A stretch of 64,000 nt of DNA from Fundidesulfovibrio putealis DSM 16056 (GTDB taxonomy: Bacteria; Desulfobacterota; Desulfovibrionia; Desulfovibrionales; Desulfovibrionaceae): positions 186,001 to 250,000 of the forward strand of contig NZ_AUBQ01000006.1 in NCBI RefSeq assembly GCF_000429325.1. Direction: 5' to 3'. This document shows positions 1-8,201 of the stretch, one piece after another (position 1 is the stretch's first letter; each line of letters begins with the position of its first letter). Under the pieces are notes generated by a model. It searched no databases. It worked only from the letters and a program-made list of their open reading frames with translations, and was not told the origin of the DNA. The position numbers and the translations under genes were made by a program.

Positions 1-773
1 AGGCTCAGGACGAGGTGCTGCCGGTGGCCTTGAAGTTCGACACGGGCATGCGCCGCCTGGGCTTCACCCTGGCCGACGTCCCGGCCCTGGCCGAGCGGTT
101 GAAGGCCATGAAGAACGTCCGGCTGGACATGGTCAGCTCGCACCTGGCTACGGCGGACGAGCCCGAGGCCTTCTCCTACGTGGCCGCCCAGGCCGAGGAG
201 TTCGCGGCCATCCGTCGCGAGCTTGCGGCGCTGGGGCTTGCGCACACGGCCAACATAGCCAACTCCGCCGCCATCCTGGGCCACCCGGACCTGCACCTGG
301 ACCAGCAGCGGGCCGGGATCGCCCTGTACGGCGGCAATCCCTTCCACGGCACCGAGCGCGAGGCGCTCGGGCGAGACCTCAAGCCGGCCATGAGCGTCAA
401 GACGAAGATTCTGTCCGTCCACGGTCTGCGCGCCGGACAGAGTGTCAGCTACGGCTGCACCTACACCGCGCCGGAGGACAAGACCGTGGCCATCGTGGCG
501 GCGGGCTACGCCGACGCCTACAGCCGCTCCTTGAGCGGCAAGGCGCAGATGTGCCTGAAGGGGCGCAGGGTGCCGGTGCTTGGCCGGGTGTGCATGCAGA
601 TGTGCGCCGTGGACGTGACCGGCATGGAGGGCGTGCGGGCCGGGGACGACATCTGGCTCTTGGGCGGCGACGGCGAGGGGCGCATCACGCCCGAGGAACT
701 GGCCGCCTGGTGGGGGACGATCACCTATGAGGTGTTCTGTTTGCTGGGGCTGAACAAGAGGGAGTTCGTCTAG
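1..773 (+). CDS. alr: Alanine racemase, 3' part (5' end outside window)
   Basis: PLP-dependent enzyme converting L-Ala to D-Ala for peptidoglycan. The reading frame is open from the window edge, so the N-terminal part carrying the PLP lysine is missing; about 255 residues of a normal ~370 are present. Family signatures are visible: KFDTGMRRLGF near the window start, HLATAD, the SYGCTYTA stretch that holds the second catalytic Tyr, and GRVCMQMCAVDVTG in the C-terminal beta domain. It ends GLNKREFV, typical of the family C-terminus. A strong hairpin plus T-run follows. A D-Ala-D-Ala ligase gene lies further along the window, but the two are not in one operon. Confidence 0.95.
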   Translation, partial: AQDEVLPVALKFDTGMRRLGFTLADVPALAERLKAMKNVRLDMVSSHLATADEPEAFSYVAAQAEEFAAIRRELAALGLAHTANIANSAAILGHPDLHLDQQRAGIALYGGNPFHGTEREALGRDLKPAMSVKTKILSVHGLRAGQSVSYGCTYTAPEDKTVAIVAAGYADAYSRSLSGKAQMCLKGRRVPVLGRVCMQMCAVDVTGMEGVRAGDDIWLLGGDGEGRITPEELAAWWGTITYEVFCLLGLNKREFV

Positions 774-848
774 ACGTATTGTGGATTTTGCAGTCGGTGC
801 GGCCGAGTGACCTGAGCTGCACAGGACGCAACCCGACTCTGAATACAG

Positions 849-889
849 GCGTGCCGCCGGGTCGATAGACCCGGCGGCACGCTTTTTTT
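849..889 (+). terminator. Rho-independent terminator of alr
   Basis: Perfect 15-bp GC-rich stem (GCGTGCCGCCGGGTC and its complement) with a GATA tetraloop, followed by seven T on the plus strand. It separates alr from the convergent oxidoreductase gene. Confidence 0.93.
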
Positions 890-905
890 GTTGATTCGCT
901 TAGGC

Positions 906-2018
906 TTAGCGGGCGCGCTTCTTCTCGAAGGTCACGCAGCGGATGCCCTCGCCCGCAAATCCCGGCCCGTAGCAGGCGTTGTCCGACACGCATTCGGCGG
1001 GCCGCACGTCACCCTCGCGCCAGCGCTTGATGAGCCCCGGCTCGCAGATCAGCGGGCGGCACATGGAAATATAGTCCACCAGACCCGTGCGGACAAGCTC
1101 CTGCGCCACATCCAGCGAGCGGATGCCGCCCACCAGCATCAGGGGCATGTCCGTCAGGCTGCGGCACAAGGCCGCTGCCTCGCGGTAGTAGACCTCCTGG
1201 TCCGGGATTTTGATTTTGCCTTTGCGCGCGGGCATGAAGGCCTCGCCAGCTGGCCTGCACCCGCCAGAAAGCTCCACGGCGTCAACCGACGCGTCGCGCA
1301 GCATGGCGACCACCTGGGCGCAGTCCTCCATGGTCAGGCCGTTCTCCACAAAGTCCCCGGTGTTTATCTTGGCCAGCACAGGATAATCCGGCCCCACGGC
1401 CTCCCGCACGCTGTGCACCACTTCCAGGAGCATCCGCGCCCGGTTCTCCAGTGCGCCGCCGTATTCGTCGGTGCGGGTGTTCCAGGCCGGGGAGAGGAAC
1501 TGGCTCAAGAGGTAACCGTGGGCTGCGTGAACCTGCACCGCGTCGTAGCCGGTGATTTTCGCGCGCGCGGCAGCCTTGGCGAAGGCGGTCACCAGGGCGG
1601 CGATGCCGGGCTTGTCCAGGGTGTCGCAGATGGATTGGCCGTCCACAAGGCAGGGGCTCGGCCCCACGGGACGAAGGCCGGTGAGCGCGGCGTTGCCCTG
1701 GTTTCCGGCGTGGGCCAGTTGCAAGGCTATTTTCCCTCCAGCGTCGTGGACGCCCTTGGCCATGGCGGCGAGGCCGGGAAGCAAAGCGTCCGAGTACGCG
1801 CCGACCTGTTTCAGGCCTGCCTGACCCTCGCGGGTGACAAAGGCGTGGCTGCTGATGATGAGGCCCACTTCGCCACGGGCCAGCTCGGCGACCATCTCCA
1901 CGAGGCGCGGCGTGACCGAGCCGTCGGACTCGGCAAGGCCCTCCCAAGTGGCGGAGCGCACGAAACGGTTGCGGAGGGACATGCCGTTTATGGTGGTGGC
2001 TTCAAAGAGTTCGGCCAT
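906..2018 (-). CDS. NADH:flavin oxidoreductase (old yellow enzyme family)
   Basis: FMN-dependent TIM-barrel oxidoreductase of 370 residues, probably reducing activated C=C bonds; the true substrate is unknown. Visible signatures are the N-terminal LRNRFVRSATWEG, the active-site HAAHGYLLSQFLSP, the TRTDEYGG loop and the phosphate-binding VGGIRS. The protein stops after the barrel, so it lacks the C-terminal FAD/NAD domains of 2,4-dienoyl-CoA reductase. Cysteines near the C-terminus (CVSDNACYGPGF) resemble the start of the Fe-S segment of the longer enzymes, but a full four-Cys motif is not clear. An AGGAG box lies 7 nt before the ATG. It is transcribed toward alr and appears monocistronic. Confidence 0.9.
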   Translation of the reverse strand: MAELFEATTINGMSLRNRFVRSATWEGLAESDGSVTPRLVEMVAELARGEVGLIISSHAFVTREGQAGLKQVGAYSDALLPGLAAMAKGVHDAGGKIALQLAHAGNQGNAALTGLRPVGPSPCLVDGQSICDTLDKPGIAALVTAFAKAAARAKITGYDAVQVHAAHGYLLSQFLSPAWNTRTDEYGGALENRARMLLEVVHSVREAVGPDYPVLAKINTGDFVENGLTMEDCAQVVAMLRDASVDAVELSGGCRPAGEAFMPARKGKIKIPDQEVYYREAAALCRSLTDMPLMLVGGIRSLDVAQELVRTGLVDYISMCRPLICEPGLIKRWREGDVRPAECVSDNACYGPGFAGEGIRCVTFEKKRAR

Positions 2019-2176
2019 GAAGTGTCTCCTGGTGCGGTGATTCGGTTTGATTTTGGGGTCGTGGACGCCGTGCCCGGCGTGGCCGTCGTTGTTGGAAAGA
2101 TACCACGGCGGGGCAGGGGGAGTACAGGATGAGCTCGGAAGGTTCGCCTCTGAAACAATCAGCGTGTTTGCCTACG

Positions 2177-2202
2177 AAAAAGGGGGCCGAAGCCCCCTTT
2201 TT
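2177..2202 (-). terminator. Terminator downstream of hypB
   Basis: An 11-bp stem AAAAAGGGGGC/GCCCCCTTTTT with a 4-nt loop sits just after the hypB stop on the minus strand. The A/T ends of the stem give a U-run in either direction. Confidence 0.85.
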
Positions 2203-2211
2203 CAAATCTCG

Positions 2212-2868
2212 TTAGCCCTTCTTCGCGGCCCGTTTCTTCCTGAGCCACTCATACCACCCCTCCAGCCCTTCGCTGGTCTTGCAGGAGACGCCGAAGATGA
2301 TGATGTCCTTATTCAAGGCCCGCATGAAGCCCCGGGCTCGCTCCATGTCGAAGTCCACGTAGGGCAGCAGGTCCACTTTGTTCAAGAGCGACACCTCGCT
2401 CAAATTGAACATGAGCGGGTACTTTTCCGGCTTGTCGTCGCCTTCGGTAACGGAGAGCAGCGTCACCTTGCCATCCTCGCCCAGGTCGAACTCCGCCGGG
2501 CAGACCAGGTTGCCCACGTTCTCGATGAACAGGATGTCCAGCCCGTCCAGGTCGATCTGCTTCAGCGCCTCCAGGATCATGGAGCTGTTCAGGTGGCAGC
2601 CGCCCTCGGTGTTGATCTGCACGGCCTGCGCGCCGGTTGCGGCCACGCGCCGGGCGTCGTTGTCGGTCTGGAGGTCGCCCTCGATGACGGCCATCTTGAA
2701 CTCGCCCGCCAGGTCGCGCAGGGTGCGCTCCAGAAGGCTCGTCTTGCCCGCGCCGGGGGAGCTCATCAGGTTGAGCGCCAGGATGCCGCGCGCGGCGAAC
2801 AGGTCTTTAATCTCCTGGGCAAGGCGGTCGTTGGCTTCCAGGACGTTTCTGATCACGGATACTTTCAT
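2212..2868 (-). CDS. hypB: Hydrogenase maturation GTPase HypB
   Basis: SIMIBI-class GTPase that helps HypA load Ni into [NiFe]-hydrogenase. At 218 residues it is the short form: the P-loop SSPGAGKTS lies near residue 37, IEGDLQTDND follows, and GCHLN carries the conserved metal-site Cys/His of the G domain. The His-rich N-terminal nickel-storage tract and the N-terminal CxxCGC motif of other HypBs are absent, so nickel storage is not expected. NKVDLLPYV is the guanine-specificity motif. It follows hypA by one nucleotide, so co-translation is likely. The hypCDE genes are on the other strand about 29 kb away. Confidence 0.96.
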   Translation of the reverse strand: MKVSVIRNVLEANDRLAQEIKDLFAARGILALNLMSSPGAGKTSLLERTLRDLAGEFKMAVIEGDLQTDNDARRVAATGAQAVQINTEGGCHLNSSMILEALKQIDLDGLDILFIENVGNLVCPAEFDLGEDGKVTLLSVTEGDDKPEKYPLMFNLSEVSLLNKVDLLPYVDFDMERARGFMRALNKDIIIFGVSCKTSEGLEGWYEWLRKKRAAKKG

Positions 2869-2869
2869 G

Positions 2870-3223
2870 TTACTGCGCCTCTATGTAGTCGATGAAAAGT
2901 TCCTTGCCTGCCAGCACGGTGTGGCCGAGTTCCTCGCCGCAGGCCGGGCAGGGCACCAGCATCCGGTTGGGGTGCTCGGGCGAGAACTCGTGGCTGCACT
3001 TGAAACACCTGTAGAGCGGGGGGATCTGCTCCAATTCGAACACGGCGGATTCCAGCGGGGTCTTCACCGTGAGCGCCATGAAGCACGTCTCCAGCGCTTC
3101 GGGCACGGTGTTGGTGAGGCCGCCGAATTTGACCTTGGCCCGGATGAGCTGGGTCAGGCCGTTCTTCTCCATTTCCTGCTGGATGATGTCCAGGATGGAC
3201 TGGGCGATGGACATTTCGTGCAT
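2870..3223 (-). CDS. hypA: Hydrogenase maturation nickel metallochaperone HypA
   Basis: Small Ni/Zn protein of 117 residues that delivers nickel with HypB to hydrogenase large subunits. The N-terminal MHEMSIAQ carries the conserved His2 that binds Ni, and the zinc site is CFKC (near residue 73) plus CPAC (near 94). Length and C-terminus are normal for the family. It is the middle gene of a compact minus-strand run (DUF554 gene, hypA, hypB): the DUF554 stop is 18 nt upstream and hypB begins 1 nt downstream. Confidence 0.96.
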   Translation of the reverse strand: MHEMSIAQSILDIIQQEMEKNGLTQLIRAKVKFGGLTNTVPEALETCFMALTVKTPLESAVFELEQIPPLYRCFKCSHEFSPEHPNRMLVPCPACGEELGHTVLAGKELFIDYIEAQ

Positions 3224-3241
3224 GGCGTCCCCGTTTGTGGC

Positions 3242-3928
3242 CTAAATGGGTGTGAAACTCAAGAGCGCGGCGGCTATGATCGCGGGCAGCAGGTTGCCGA
3301 CGCGGATGTGCGCGAACCCCAGGAGGTTCACGCCGATGGACAAAATGAGCAGCCCCCCGGTGGAGGTGATCTGCGTGAGAAGCTCTGGCGTGACCACCTC
3401 GCGCACGGACCCTGCAGCCAGGGTCATGGCGCCCTGGTACAGGAACACCGGCACGGCGGAGAACATGACGCCCACGCCGTAGGTGGAGGCCAGGGGGATG
3501 GAGGCGAAGCCGTCCAGGGTGGCCTTGGTGAGCAGGATGGTGGGGTCGTTTCGCAGGCCGTCGTCAAGCGAGCCCAGGATGGCCATGGAGCCCACGCAGT
3601 AGATCAGCGAGGCCGAAACAAAACCGTCGGTGAACAGGTCGCTCTTGGAGCGCGAGACGCGCTTCAGGCGCTCCCCCATGGATTCCAAACGGTCCTCGAT
3701 GCGAAGAAGCTCGCCCGCGATGCCGCCAAGCACCAGACTGAAAACGACGAGCAACGGCCTGTCCATCTTGAGGGCCATCTGCAGGCCGATCAGGAGCACG
3801 GAAAGGCCCAGCGCCTGAAAGACGATCTTCTTGACGTTCTCTGGGAAGCGACCGTGCATCAGAAGCCCGATGAGGCTCCCGGCCACGATGGCGGCGGCGT
3901 TGGCGATGGTTCCGAGCGGCATGTCCAT
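3242..3928 (-). CDS. DUF554 family membrane protein
   Basis: Polytopic membrane protein of 228 residues matching the DUF554 (YdfK-like) family: it starts MPLGTIANAAAIVAGSLIGLL and has about six hydrophobic segments separated by short charged loops (one, roughly residues 79-103, is rich in Arg/Glu). Function is unknown. It is the first gene of the run leading into hypA and hypB, so a role tied to nickel or hydrogenase is conceivable, but this is only positional inference. Two in-frame ATG codons lie 6 nt apart (MDMPLG); neither has a strong Shine-Dalgarno, and the upstream one is used here. Confidence 0.85.
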   Translation of the reverse strand: MDMPLGTIANAAAIVAGSLIGLLMHGRFPENVKKIVFQALGLSVLLIGLQMALKMDRPLLVVFSLVLGGIAGELLRIEDRLESMGERLKRVSRSKSDLFTDGFVSASLIYCVGSMAILGSLDDGLRNDPTILLTKATLDGFASIPLASTYGVGVMFSAVPVFLYQGAMTLAAGSVREVVTPELLTQITSTGGLLILSIGVNLLGFAHIRVGNLLPAIIAAALLSFTPI

Positions 3929-3973
3929 GGGGTGTCCGGGCTACCAGCTAGAACCGGGAAGCACAAGCCATTC

Positions 3974-4002
3974 TTGACACTTGGCCGCGCGTGTCCTAGA
4001 GA
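3974..4002 (+). promoter_or_regulatory. Sigma70-type promoter of tRNA-Leu
   Basis: TTGACA, a 17-nt spacer and TAGAGA, with the -10 ending 16 nt before the mature tRNA 5' end. A perfect -35 and ideal spacing fit a strong stable-RNA promoter. Confidence 0.8.
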
Positions 4003-4018
4003 GAAAACCCTTTTGCAT

Positions 4019-4105
4019 GCCGGGATGGCGGAATTGGTAGACGCAGCGGACTCAAAATCCGCCGGTCGCAAGGCCTTGGGGGTTCGAGTCCCCCTCCCGG
4101 TACCA
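4019..4105 (+). tRNA. tRNA-Leu (anticodon CAA)
   Basis: Cloverleaf readable by eye: acceptor GCCGGGA pairs with TCCCGGT, followed by discriminator A and an encoded CCA. The anticodon stem GCGGA/TCCGC carries the loop CTCAAAA, giving anticodon CAA for UUG codons. The T-arm GGGGGTTCGAGTCCCCC is canonical. The long variable arm and total of 87 nt are those of a class II tRNA, consistent with leucine. Confidence 0.97.
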
Positions 4106-4163
4106 GATTTCAGCGGGTCGCAGTTTGGGCGCGAAGCGTTCGAAGTGGCTCGAATCAAAGTTC

Positions 4164-4195
4164 AAGGCCCGGAAAGCAACAGCTTTCCGGGCCTT
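4164..4195 (+). terminator. Terminator after tRNA-Leu
   Basis: A 14-bp perfect stem AAGGCCCGGAAAGC with loop AACA, followed by a short pyrimidine-rich tail. It may serve the tRNA and, on the other strand, the facing methyltransferase gene. Confidence 0.75.
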
Positions 4196-4222
4196 CTTCA
4201 TTGGGCTCGCAACGGGCGCGCG

Positions 4223-4846
4223 TCAGCTGCGGACTGCCGTCAGCAGGAAGATGGGGAAGGTGCGCTCCTCGCCGTCTGCGAATTTCTTGGTCACCTGATG
4301 AGCTTCTTGGAATGCGACTGAGGTGAACCCGGCCTGCTCGAACACTGCGCGCAGCCAGCCGCGGTCGAAACCCGGATGGAACGTATGCATTTCCGTTCCG
4401 TGGAAGCGCCCGTCGTCCAGATCCAGGTCCGCGAACGCCGCGACTCCGCCAGGGCGCAGCAGGCCGTGGAAGACTGCCGCCGCAGCCGGGATGTCCTCCA
4501 TATGGTGCAGCACCATGGACCCGGTGATCACATCGAACTCCGGCAAGCCGGAATTGTCCTGCCCGGCGCTCCAATGTCTGACCTCCACGTTGCCGGGGTC
4601 GGCTTCAGCCAGCTTGGCGCGGAGGATGTCGAGCATCCCGTCGGCTTCGTCCACGGCGATGAGCCTTCCCACATGGGGGGCGAGCGCCAGGCTGACCAGC
4701 CCGGTTCCCGCGCCATAATCCAGGAGGGTCGTTTGAGGGGTCAGGCGCAGCGCGCCGATCATCTTCGCGACTATGGCTGCGGCCACCGCGACCCTGCGGG
4801 GATCTTCATCCCAGGTCTGGGCTACGGCGTTGAAGGGGGTGGTCAT
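4223..4846 (-). CDS. Class I SAM-dependent methyltransferase
   Basis: Protein of 207 residues with the Rossmann-fold SAM motifs: motif I LLDYGAGTGLVSLALA near residue 40, an acidic residue at the end of beta2 (AVDEADGML), and motif IV DVITGSMVLHHM. It belongs to the broad UbiE/Methyltransf_11 group; the methyl acceptor cannot be told from sequence. The start used is the ATG at MTTPFNAVAQTW, preceded by GGAG at good spacing; a longer open frame extends 61 codons upstream but has no family character. It stands alone between tRNA-Leu and the mod operon. Confidence 0.85.
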   Translation of the reverse strand: MTTPFNAVAQTWDEDPRRVAVAAAIVAKMIGALRLTPQTTLLDYGAGTGLVSLALAPHVGRLIAVDEADGMLDILRAKLAEADPGNVEVRHWSAGQDNSGLPEFDVITGSMVLHHMEDIPAAAAVFHGLLRPGGVAAFADLDLDDGRFHGTEMHTFHPGFDRGWLRAVFEQAGFTSVAFQEAHQVTKKFADGEERTFPIFLLTAVRS

Positions 4847-5168
4847 GGATGCTCCAGAGTGTTGTTTGCAGGAGGATTGTGGGGGAATACGCCCAGGTAT
4901 TCGACAAAGCTGCCGCCAAGGCGGCCCTGATACAGAGCCAACTCTTTCCATCATAGTGCGAAACCATGTCGTGGACAAGCCTGAGCAGCCCGAACTTGAA
5001 AGGACGCTACAAAAGACTGGGCGGGGCATGGGGGCGGCATGCCGGGACAGGGCGCCGGATAGGCCGTCAGATCAAGGCGCACAGGGAGATTCCGGCGTGC
5101 CTGGAATGTCCCCGGACTACTTCATCGGCGTTCCATTGATGCGGCTAGGGGCGTCGTGAAATCCCCGC
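4847..5168. other. Intergenic, no gene seen (methyltransferase to modC)
   Basis: This stretch holds the upstream region of the methyltransferase gene and the 3' flank of modC. Frames open here look like composition artefacts. No convincing terminator or operator was found. Confidence 0.6.
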
Positions 5169-5918
5169 TCAGTGTCGCTTGCGGTTGCTCTCCAGCAGCA
5201 CGTCCAGCATTTCGTACGCGGAGTCGTAGGCGCTACGCTCCTGCTGGTAGTCGAAGACGATCTTGGTCTCGCCGCTGTCGAGAATCACCAGCGATCTGGC
5301 GAACGCGTCCACGTCCTCCGGATCATGGCTGATGAGCACGGTAGGCAGGCCGGTGAGGGCGATGGAGTCGAGCAGGTCCTGCCGGACCTTTCTGCGCAGG
5401 AGCGGGTCCAGGGCGGAGAGCGGCTCGTCCAGGAACAGGACGTCCGGATTCATGGCCAGCGCCCGCGCCAGGGCCACGCGTTGCTTCTGTCCGCCGGAGA
5501 TCCGTCCCGGCATGCTGTCGGCGATGTGCGAGATCTCGAAGCGGGCCAGGAGTTCGTCGATGGCGTCGCCGGTCTTGCCCGCGCGCCCGTTTTCCGGGCC
5601 GGGAACCAGGCCGAAGGCGATGTTCTTGCGCACGGACATGTGCGGGAACAGGGCGTAGTCCTGGAACACGTAGCCGATGCGGCGTTTGCGGGCCGGGAGG
5701 TTCACTGCCCGAGCGGAGTCGAAGAGGACGTGGCCGTTTATCATGATGCGCCCGCGATCCGGGGCGATCATGCCCGCCATGAGCTGGAGGGTGAGGGACT
5801 TGCCGGAGCCGGACGGGCCGAATATCACCAGGGTCCGCGAATCGGTCTCGAAGGCGACCCGCAGGGTGAACGGCTCTTTTCCTCTCAGGAAGGATTTTTC
5901 CACGTCTACGGAAAACAT
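5169..5918 (-). CDS. modC: Molybdate ABC transporter ATP-binding protein (short form)
   Basis: ATPase of a molybdate/tungstate importer, 249 residues. Walker A GPSGSGKS is near residue 36, Q-loop VFQDYALFP near 83, ABC signature ISGGQKQR near 140, Walker B VLFLDEPLSALD near 160 and the H-loop ISHDPEDV after it. It lacks the C-terminal Mop/TOBE domain of E. coli ModC (about 350 residues), so molybdate sensing must be done elsewhere, plausibly by the Mop domains of the divergent TunR. The ATG follows directly on the modB stop. Last gene of the minus-strand mod operon. Confidence 0.93.
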   Translation of the reverse strand: MFSVDVEKSFLRGKEPFTLRVAFETDSRTLVIFGPSGSGKSLTLQLMAGMIAPDRGRIMINGHVLFDSARAVNLPARKRRIGYVFQDYALFPHMSVRKNIAFGLVPGPENGRAGKTGDAIDELLARFEISHIADSMPGRISGGQKQRVALARALAMNPDVLFLDEPLSALDPLLRRKVRQDLLDSIALTGLPTVLISHDPEDVDAFARSLVILDSGETKIVFDYQQERSAYDSAYEMLDVLLESNRKRH

Positions 5919-6587
5919 TCATCCCTGCCGGGAGGGGCTGAAAAGCCAATCCGCGCTCACCAGGATGGCCAGGCAGATAGCCGAGGTGGTGGCCGCCAGC
6001 AGCGCCGCCTGCGTGTCCTTGCCCGCCGAGAACGCGTCGTAGATGGCCAGCGCCAGGGTCTGGGTCTTGCCGGGAATGTTCCCGGCGATCATGAGCGTGG
6101 CGCCGAACTCGCCCATGCCCCTTGCGAAGGCCAGGAGGGTCCCGGCGATGATGCCGTTTCTGGCCTGGGGCAGCGAGACCAGGAAAAATACCTTCACCTC
6201 ATTGGCCCCCAGGCTGCGGGCCGCGTTCTCCAGGTTGCGGTCCACGCCGTCAAAGGCTCCCCGCGCGGATTTGTAGATCAGCGGGAAGATCACCACCGTG
6301 GCCGCAAGCACCGCGCCCTGCCAGGAGAAGATCAGGTTGATGCCCTGCTCGGCCAGCCACGCGCCAAGCACTCCCCTGCGTCCGACGATAACGAGCAGGA
6401 AGAAGCCCAGCACGGTGGGAGGCAGCACAATTGGGAGCGTGCACAGCGAATCTATGATCCTTCTGCCGGGGACATTCCGGCGCGACATCACATAGGCCAG
6501 CAGAACGCTGAAGGCGAAGGAAATAGCCGTTGAAAAGGACGCCACCTTGATGGTTATCAGGATGGCGTCCGTCGGGAACTCGGTCAT
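5919..6587 (-). CDS. modB: Molybdate ABC transporter permease
   Basis: Inner-membrane subunit of 222 residues with about five transmembrane segments. The cytoplasmic EAA loop that docks on ModC is visible (ENAARSLGANEVKVFFLVSLP, ending in the conserved AxGEFGAT region). A Gly-rich MIAGNIPGKTQTLALAIYDA follows, typical of ModB. It starts 21 nt after modA and abuts modC. A second, divergent ModB gene lies 4 kb away on the same strand. Confidence 0.94.
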   Translation of the reverse strand: MTEFPTDAILITIKVASFSTAISFAFSVLLAYVMSRRNVPGRRIIDSLCTLPIVLPPTVLGFFLLVIVGRRGVLGAWLAEQGINLIFSWQGAVLAATVVIFPLIYKSARGAFDGVDRNLENAARSLGANEVKVFFLVSLPQARNGIIAGTLLAFARGMGEFGATLMIAGNIPGKTQTLALAIYDAFSAGKDTQAALLAATTSAICLAILVSADWLFSPSRQG

Positions 6588-6608
6588 TGGGTACTGCGTC
6601 GCCTGCGT

Positions 6609-7373
6609 TTACGGCTTCTTGAATCCGTATTTGGCGAGCACGGCCTGGCCTTCGGGGGATGCGAGGAACGCCAGGAACTTTTCTGCTTCGGCCTTCTTCT
6701 GAGAAGCGGCGATCACGGCGGCGGGGTAGGTGACCGGGTCATGCCCGCTCATCTCGCCCACGACCTTGACCTTCTCTTTGGCGATCATGGCGTCGGTGTT
6801 GTAGACGAACCCGACCTGCACTTCGCCCCGGCCCACGTAGTCCAGCACCTGGCGGACGCTCTCGCCCAGGATGAATTTGGGCTTGAGGGCGTCGTAGACT
6901 CCGGCGGCCGTCAGGGACTGGCGCGCGTAGCGTCCGGCGGGGACGGAATCGGGGTTGCCGATGGCGATCCGCTCAACCTTGGGGTTTGCGAGGTCCTTGG
7001 GGGCCTTCAGGCCCAGGGTGGAGTCGGAAGGCGTGATCATCACCAGGGTGTTGGCCGTGAAGTCCTTGCGGGTACCCTCGGCGATGAGCTTCTTGGCCAC
7101 GGCCTGGTTCATGGTCTCCTGGTCCGCAGAGGCGAACACGTCCACGGGCGCGCCGGATTCGATCTGCTTAAGGAGCGGGCCGGATGCCGCGAAGTTGAAC
7201 AGCAGCGTGGTTCCCGGAGCTGCCTTCTCGAACAGGGGCTTCAATTCCTGGAAAGCGTTGGTGAGGCTCGCGGCGGCGGAGATGGTGATCTCCCCGGCCA
7301 TGGCCGGGGCCACGCAACCGAGCGCGAGCGCCAGAAAGAGAAGCGTTCCCCGCATGACTTGCAACATCTTCAT
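6609..7373 (-). CDS. modA: Molybdate-binding periplasmic protein
   Basis: Secreted substrate-binding protein of 254 residues. A signal peptide (MKMLQVMRGTLLFLALALG... ending AMA-GEIT) leads into the ModA signature ISAAASLTNAFQEL, then NFAASGPLLKQIESGAPVDVFASADQ, and the C-terminal LASPEGQAVLAKYGFKKP. The ATG is chosen because AAGGAGT lies 7 nt upstream; a longer frame adds 25 unlikely residues. Third gene of the operon (small membrane protein, trmO, modA, modB, modC), 71 nt below trmO. Confidence 0.95.
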   Translation of the reverse strand: MKMLQVMRGTLLFLALALGCVAPAMAGEITISAAASLTNAFQELKPLFEKAAPGTTLLFNFAASGPLLKQIESGAPVDVFASADQETMNQAVAKKLIAEGTRKDFTANTLVMITPSDSTLGLKAPKDLANPKVERIAIGNPDSVPAGRYARQSLTAAGVYDALKPKFILGESVRQVLDYVGRGEVQVGFVYNTDAMIAKEKVKVVGEMSGHDPVTYPAAVIAASQKKAEAEKFLAFLASPEGQAVLAKYGFKKP

Positions 7374-7444
7374 GTCTTGTACTCCTTTTGGATGTTTGTG
7401 ATTCAAGAGAGACGGCGAGGCGCCGTGTCCGGGTGACGTATCCC

Positions 7445-7933
7445 TCACCCGGCCTTGTGGAACCGTTCGTCCGCCTCATGCTTTCGCGCGTTCTGGACCA
7501 CCCCTTCGAACCATCCGATGCGGTCGGCGTCCCACGAGTCGAAAGCCGGGACGTAGGGCTTGATGTCCAATACGGGCGTGTTGTCCAGCATGTCCACGTT
7601 CTCCACGAAGACCTTCTCCCCGTCATGCCCCATGAGCCGCAGCACGGACAGCCCAATGGGGTTTGGCCGCTTGGGCGAGCGGGTGGCGAAGATGCCGTGC
7701 AGGGCGTCGCCCAGATAGGGCTTCACCATGAGGTTGAACCCCTTGATCTCATGCAGGTGGTACACCAGCAGGATATGGGAGAATCCGTCCAGGTCCGCAA
7801 GGCCCTGCCGGAAAGGCTCGAACACGTCGATGGTCCCAGGCACGCCCACGGCTCCCACAGGCTGGATGGGCATGCCTTTGACGGTGGCGTGCGGAGTGCG
7901 GATGACGCCTATGGGTGAGTAGGTGATGCTCAT
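7445..7933 (-). CDS. trmO: tRNA (N6-threonylcarbamoyladenosine-N6)-methyltransferase TrmO/TsaA family
   Basis: SAM-dependent beta-barrel methyltransferase (UPF0066/TsaA/VirR family) of 162 residues. In E. coli TrmO N6-methylates t6A37 of tRNA-Thr. The family hallmark FATRSPKRPNPIGLSV lies near residue 83, with DNTPVLDIKPYVPAFD after it and VYHLHEIKGF before. It ends shortly after the barrel, so it lacks the C-terminal extension of the E. coli protein. Its ATG is 1 nt after the small membrane protein stop, and modA follows, so a tRNA-modification-family gene sits inside a molybdate operon. Because such single-domain members occur next to metal-oxyanion genes, the substrate may differ; that is inference. 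Confidence 0.88.
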   Translation of the reverse strand: MSITYSPIGVIRTPHATVKGMPIQPVGAVGVPGTIDVFEPFRQGLADLDGFSHILLVYHLHEIKGFNLMVKPYLGDALHGIFATRSPKRPNPIGLSVLRLMGHDGEKVFVENVDMLDNTPVLDIKPYVPAFDSWDADRIGWFEGVVQNARKHEADERFHKAG

Positions 7934-7934
7934 G

Positions 7935-8201
7935 TCAGCAGGCCTTCAGTACCCGGCAGACGAGAATGTGCAGCACGGCGGCCCCGGCCACCAGCCACAA
8001 GGCCCAGGGATGCTGGATGGACATGGGCAGGCCGATTCCTGCGGCGGACAAAGGCAGCGCTTGCCCGAAGAAGGCCCCCATGCCCATGCGCCTGCGCAAT
8101 GCGGGGGCATCCTGTTCGGGGGCGGGGACTGCACCTCCCAGGAATACCTCCACGACGAAAAGGAGCGTGAAGCAGATTGCAAGAATGAGGACAAGTTCCA
8201 T
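7935..8201 (-). CDS. Small two-span membrane protein at head of mod operon
   Basis: An 88-residue protein I do not recognise. Hydrophobic segments lie at about residues 3-22 and 63-84, joined by a loop containing PAPEQDAPALRRRMG and a Gly/Ala-rich stretch that may form a third span. It ends with HILVCRVLKAC. It is the first gene downstream of the divergent promoter region shared with tunR and is followed after 1 nt by trmO. Position suggests a role accompanying molybdate or tungstate uptake; nothing in the sequence proves this. A weak AAGG lies 10 nt before the ATG. Confidence 0.7.
   Translation of the reverse strand: MELVLILAICFTLLFVVEVFLGGAVPAPEQDAPALRRRMGMGAFFGQALPLSAAGIGLPMSIQHPWALWLVAGAAVLHILVCRVLKAC

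Noticed and set aside
888-2132. Open frame opposite the old-yellow-enzyme gene
   Set aside because: The minus-strand protein has clear motifs and ribosome site; the antisense product has none.
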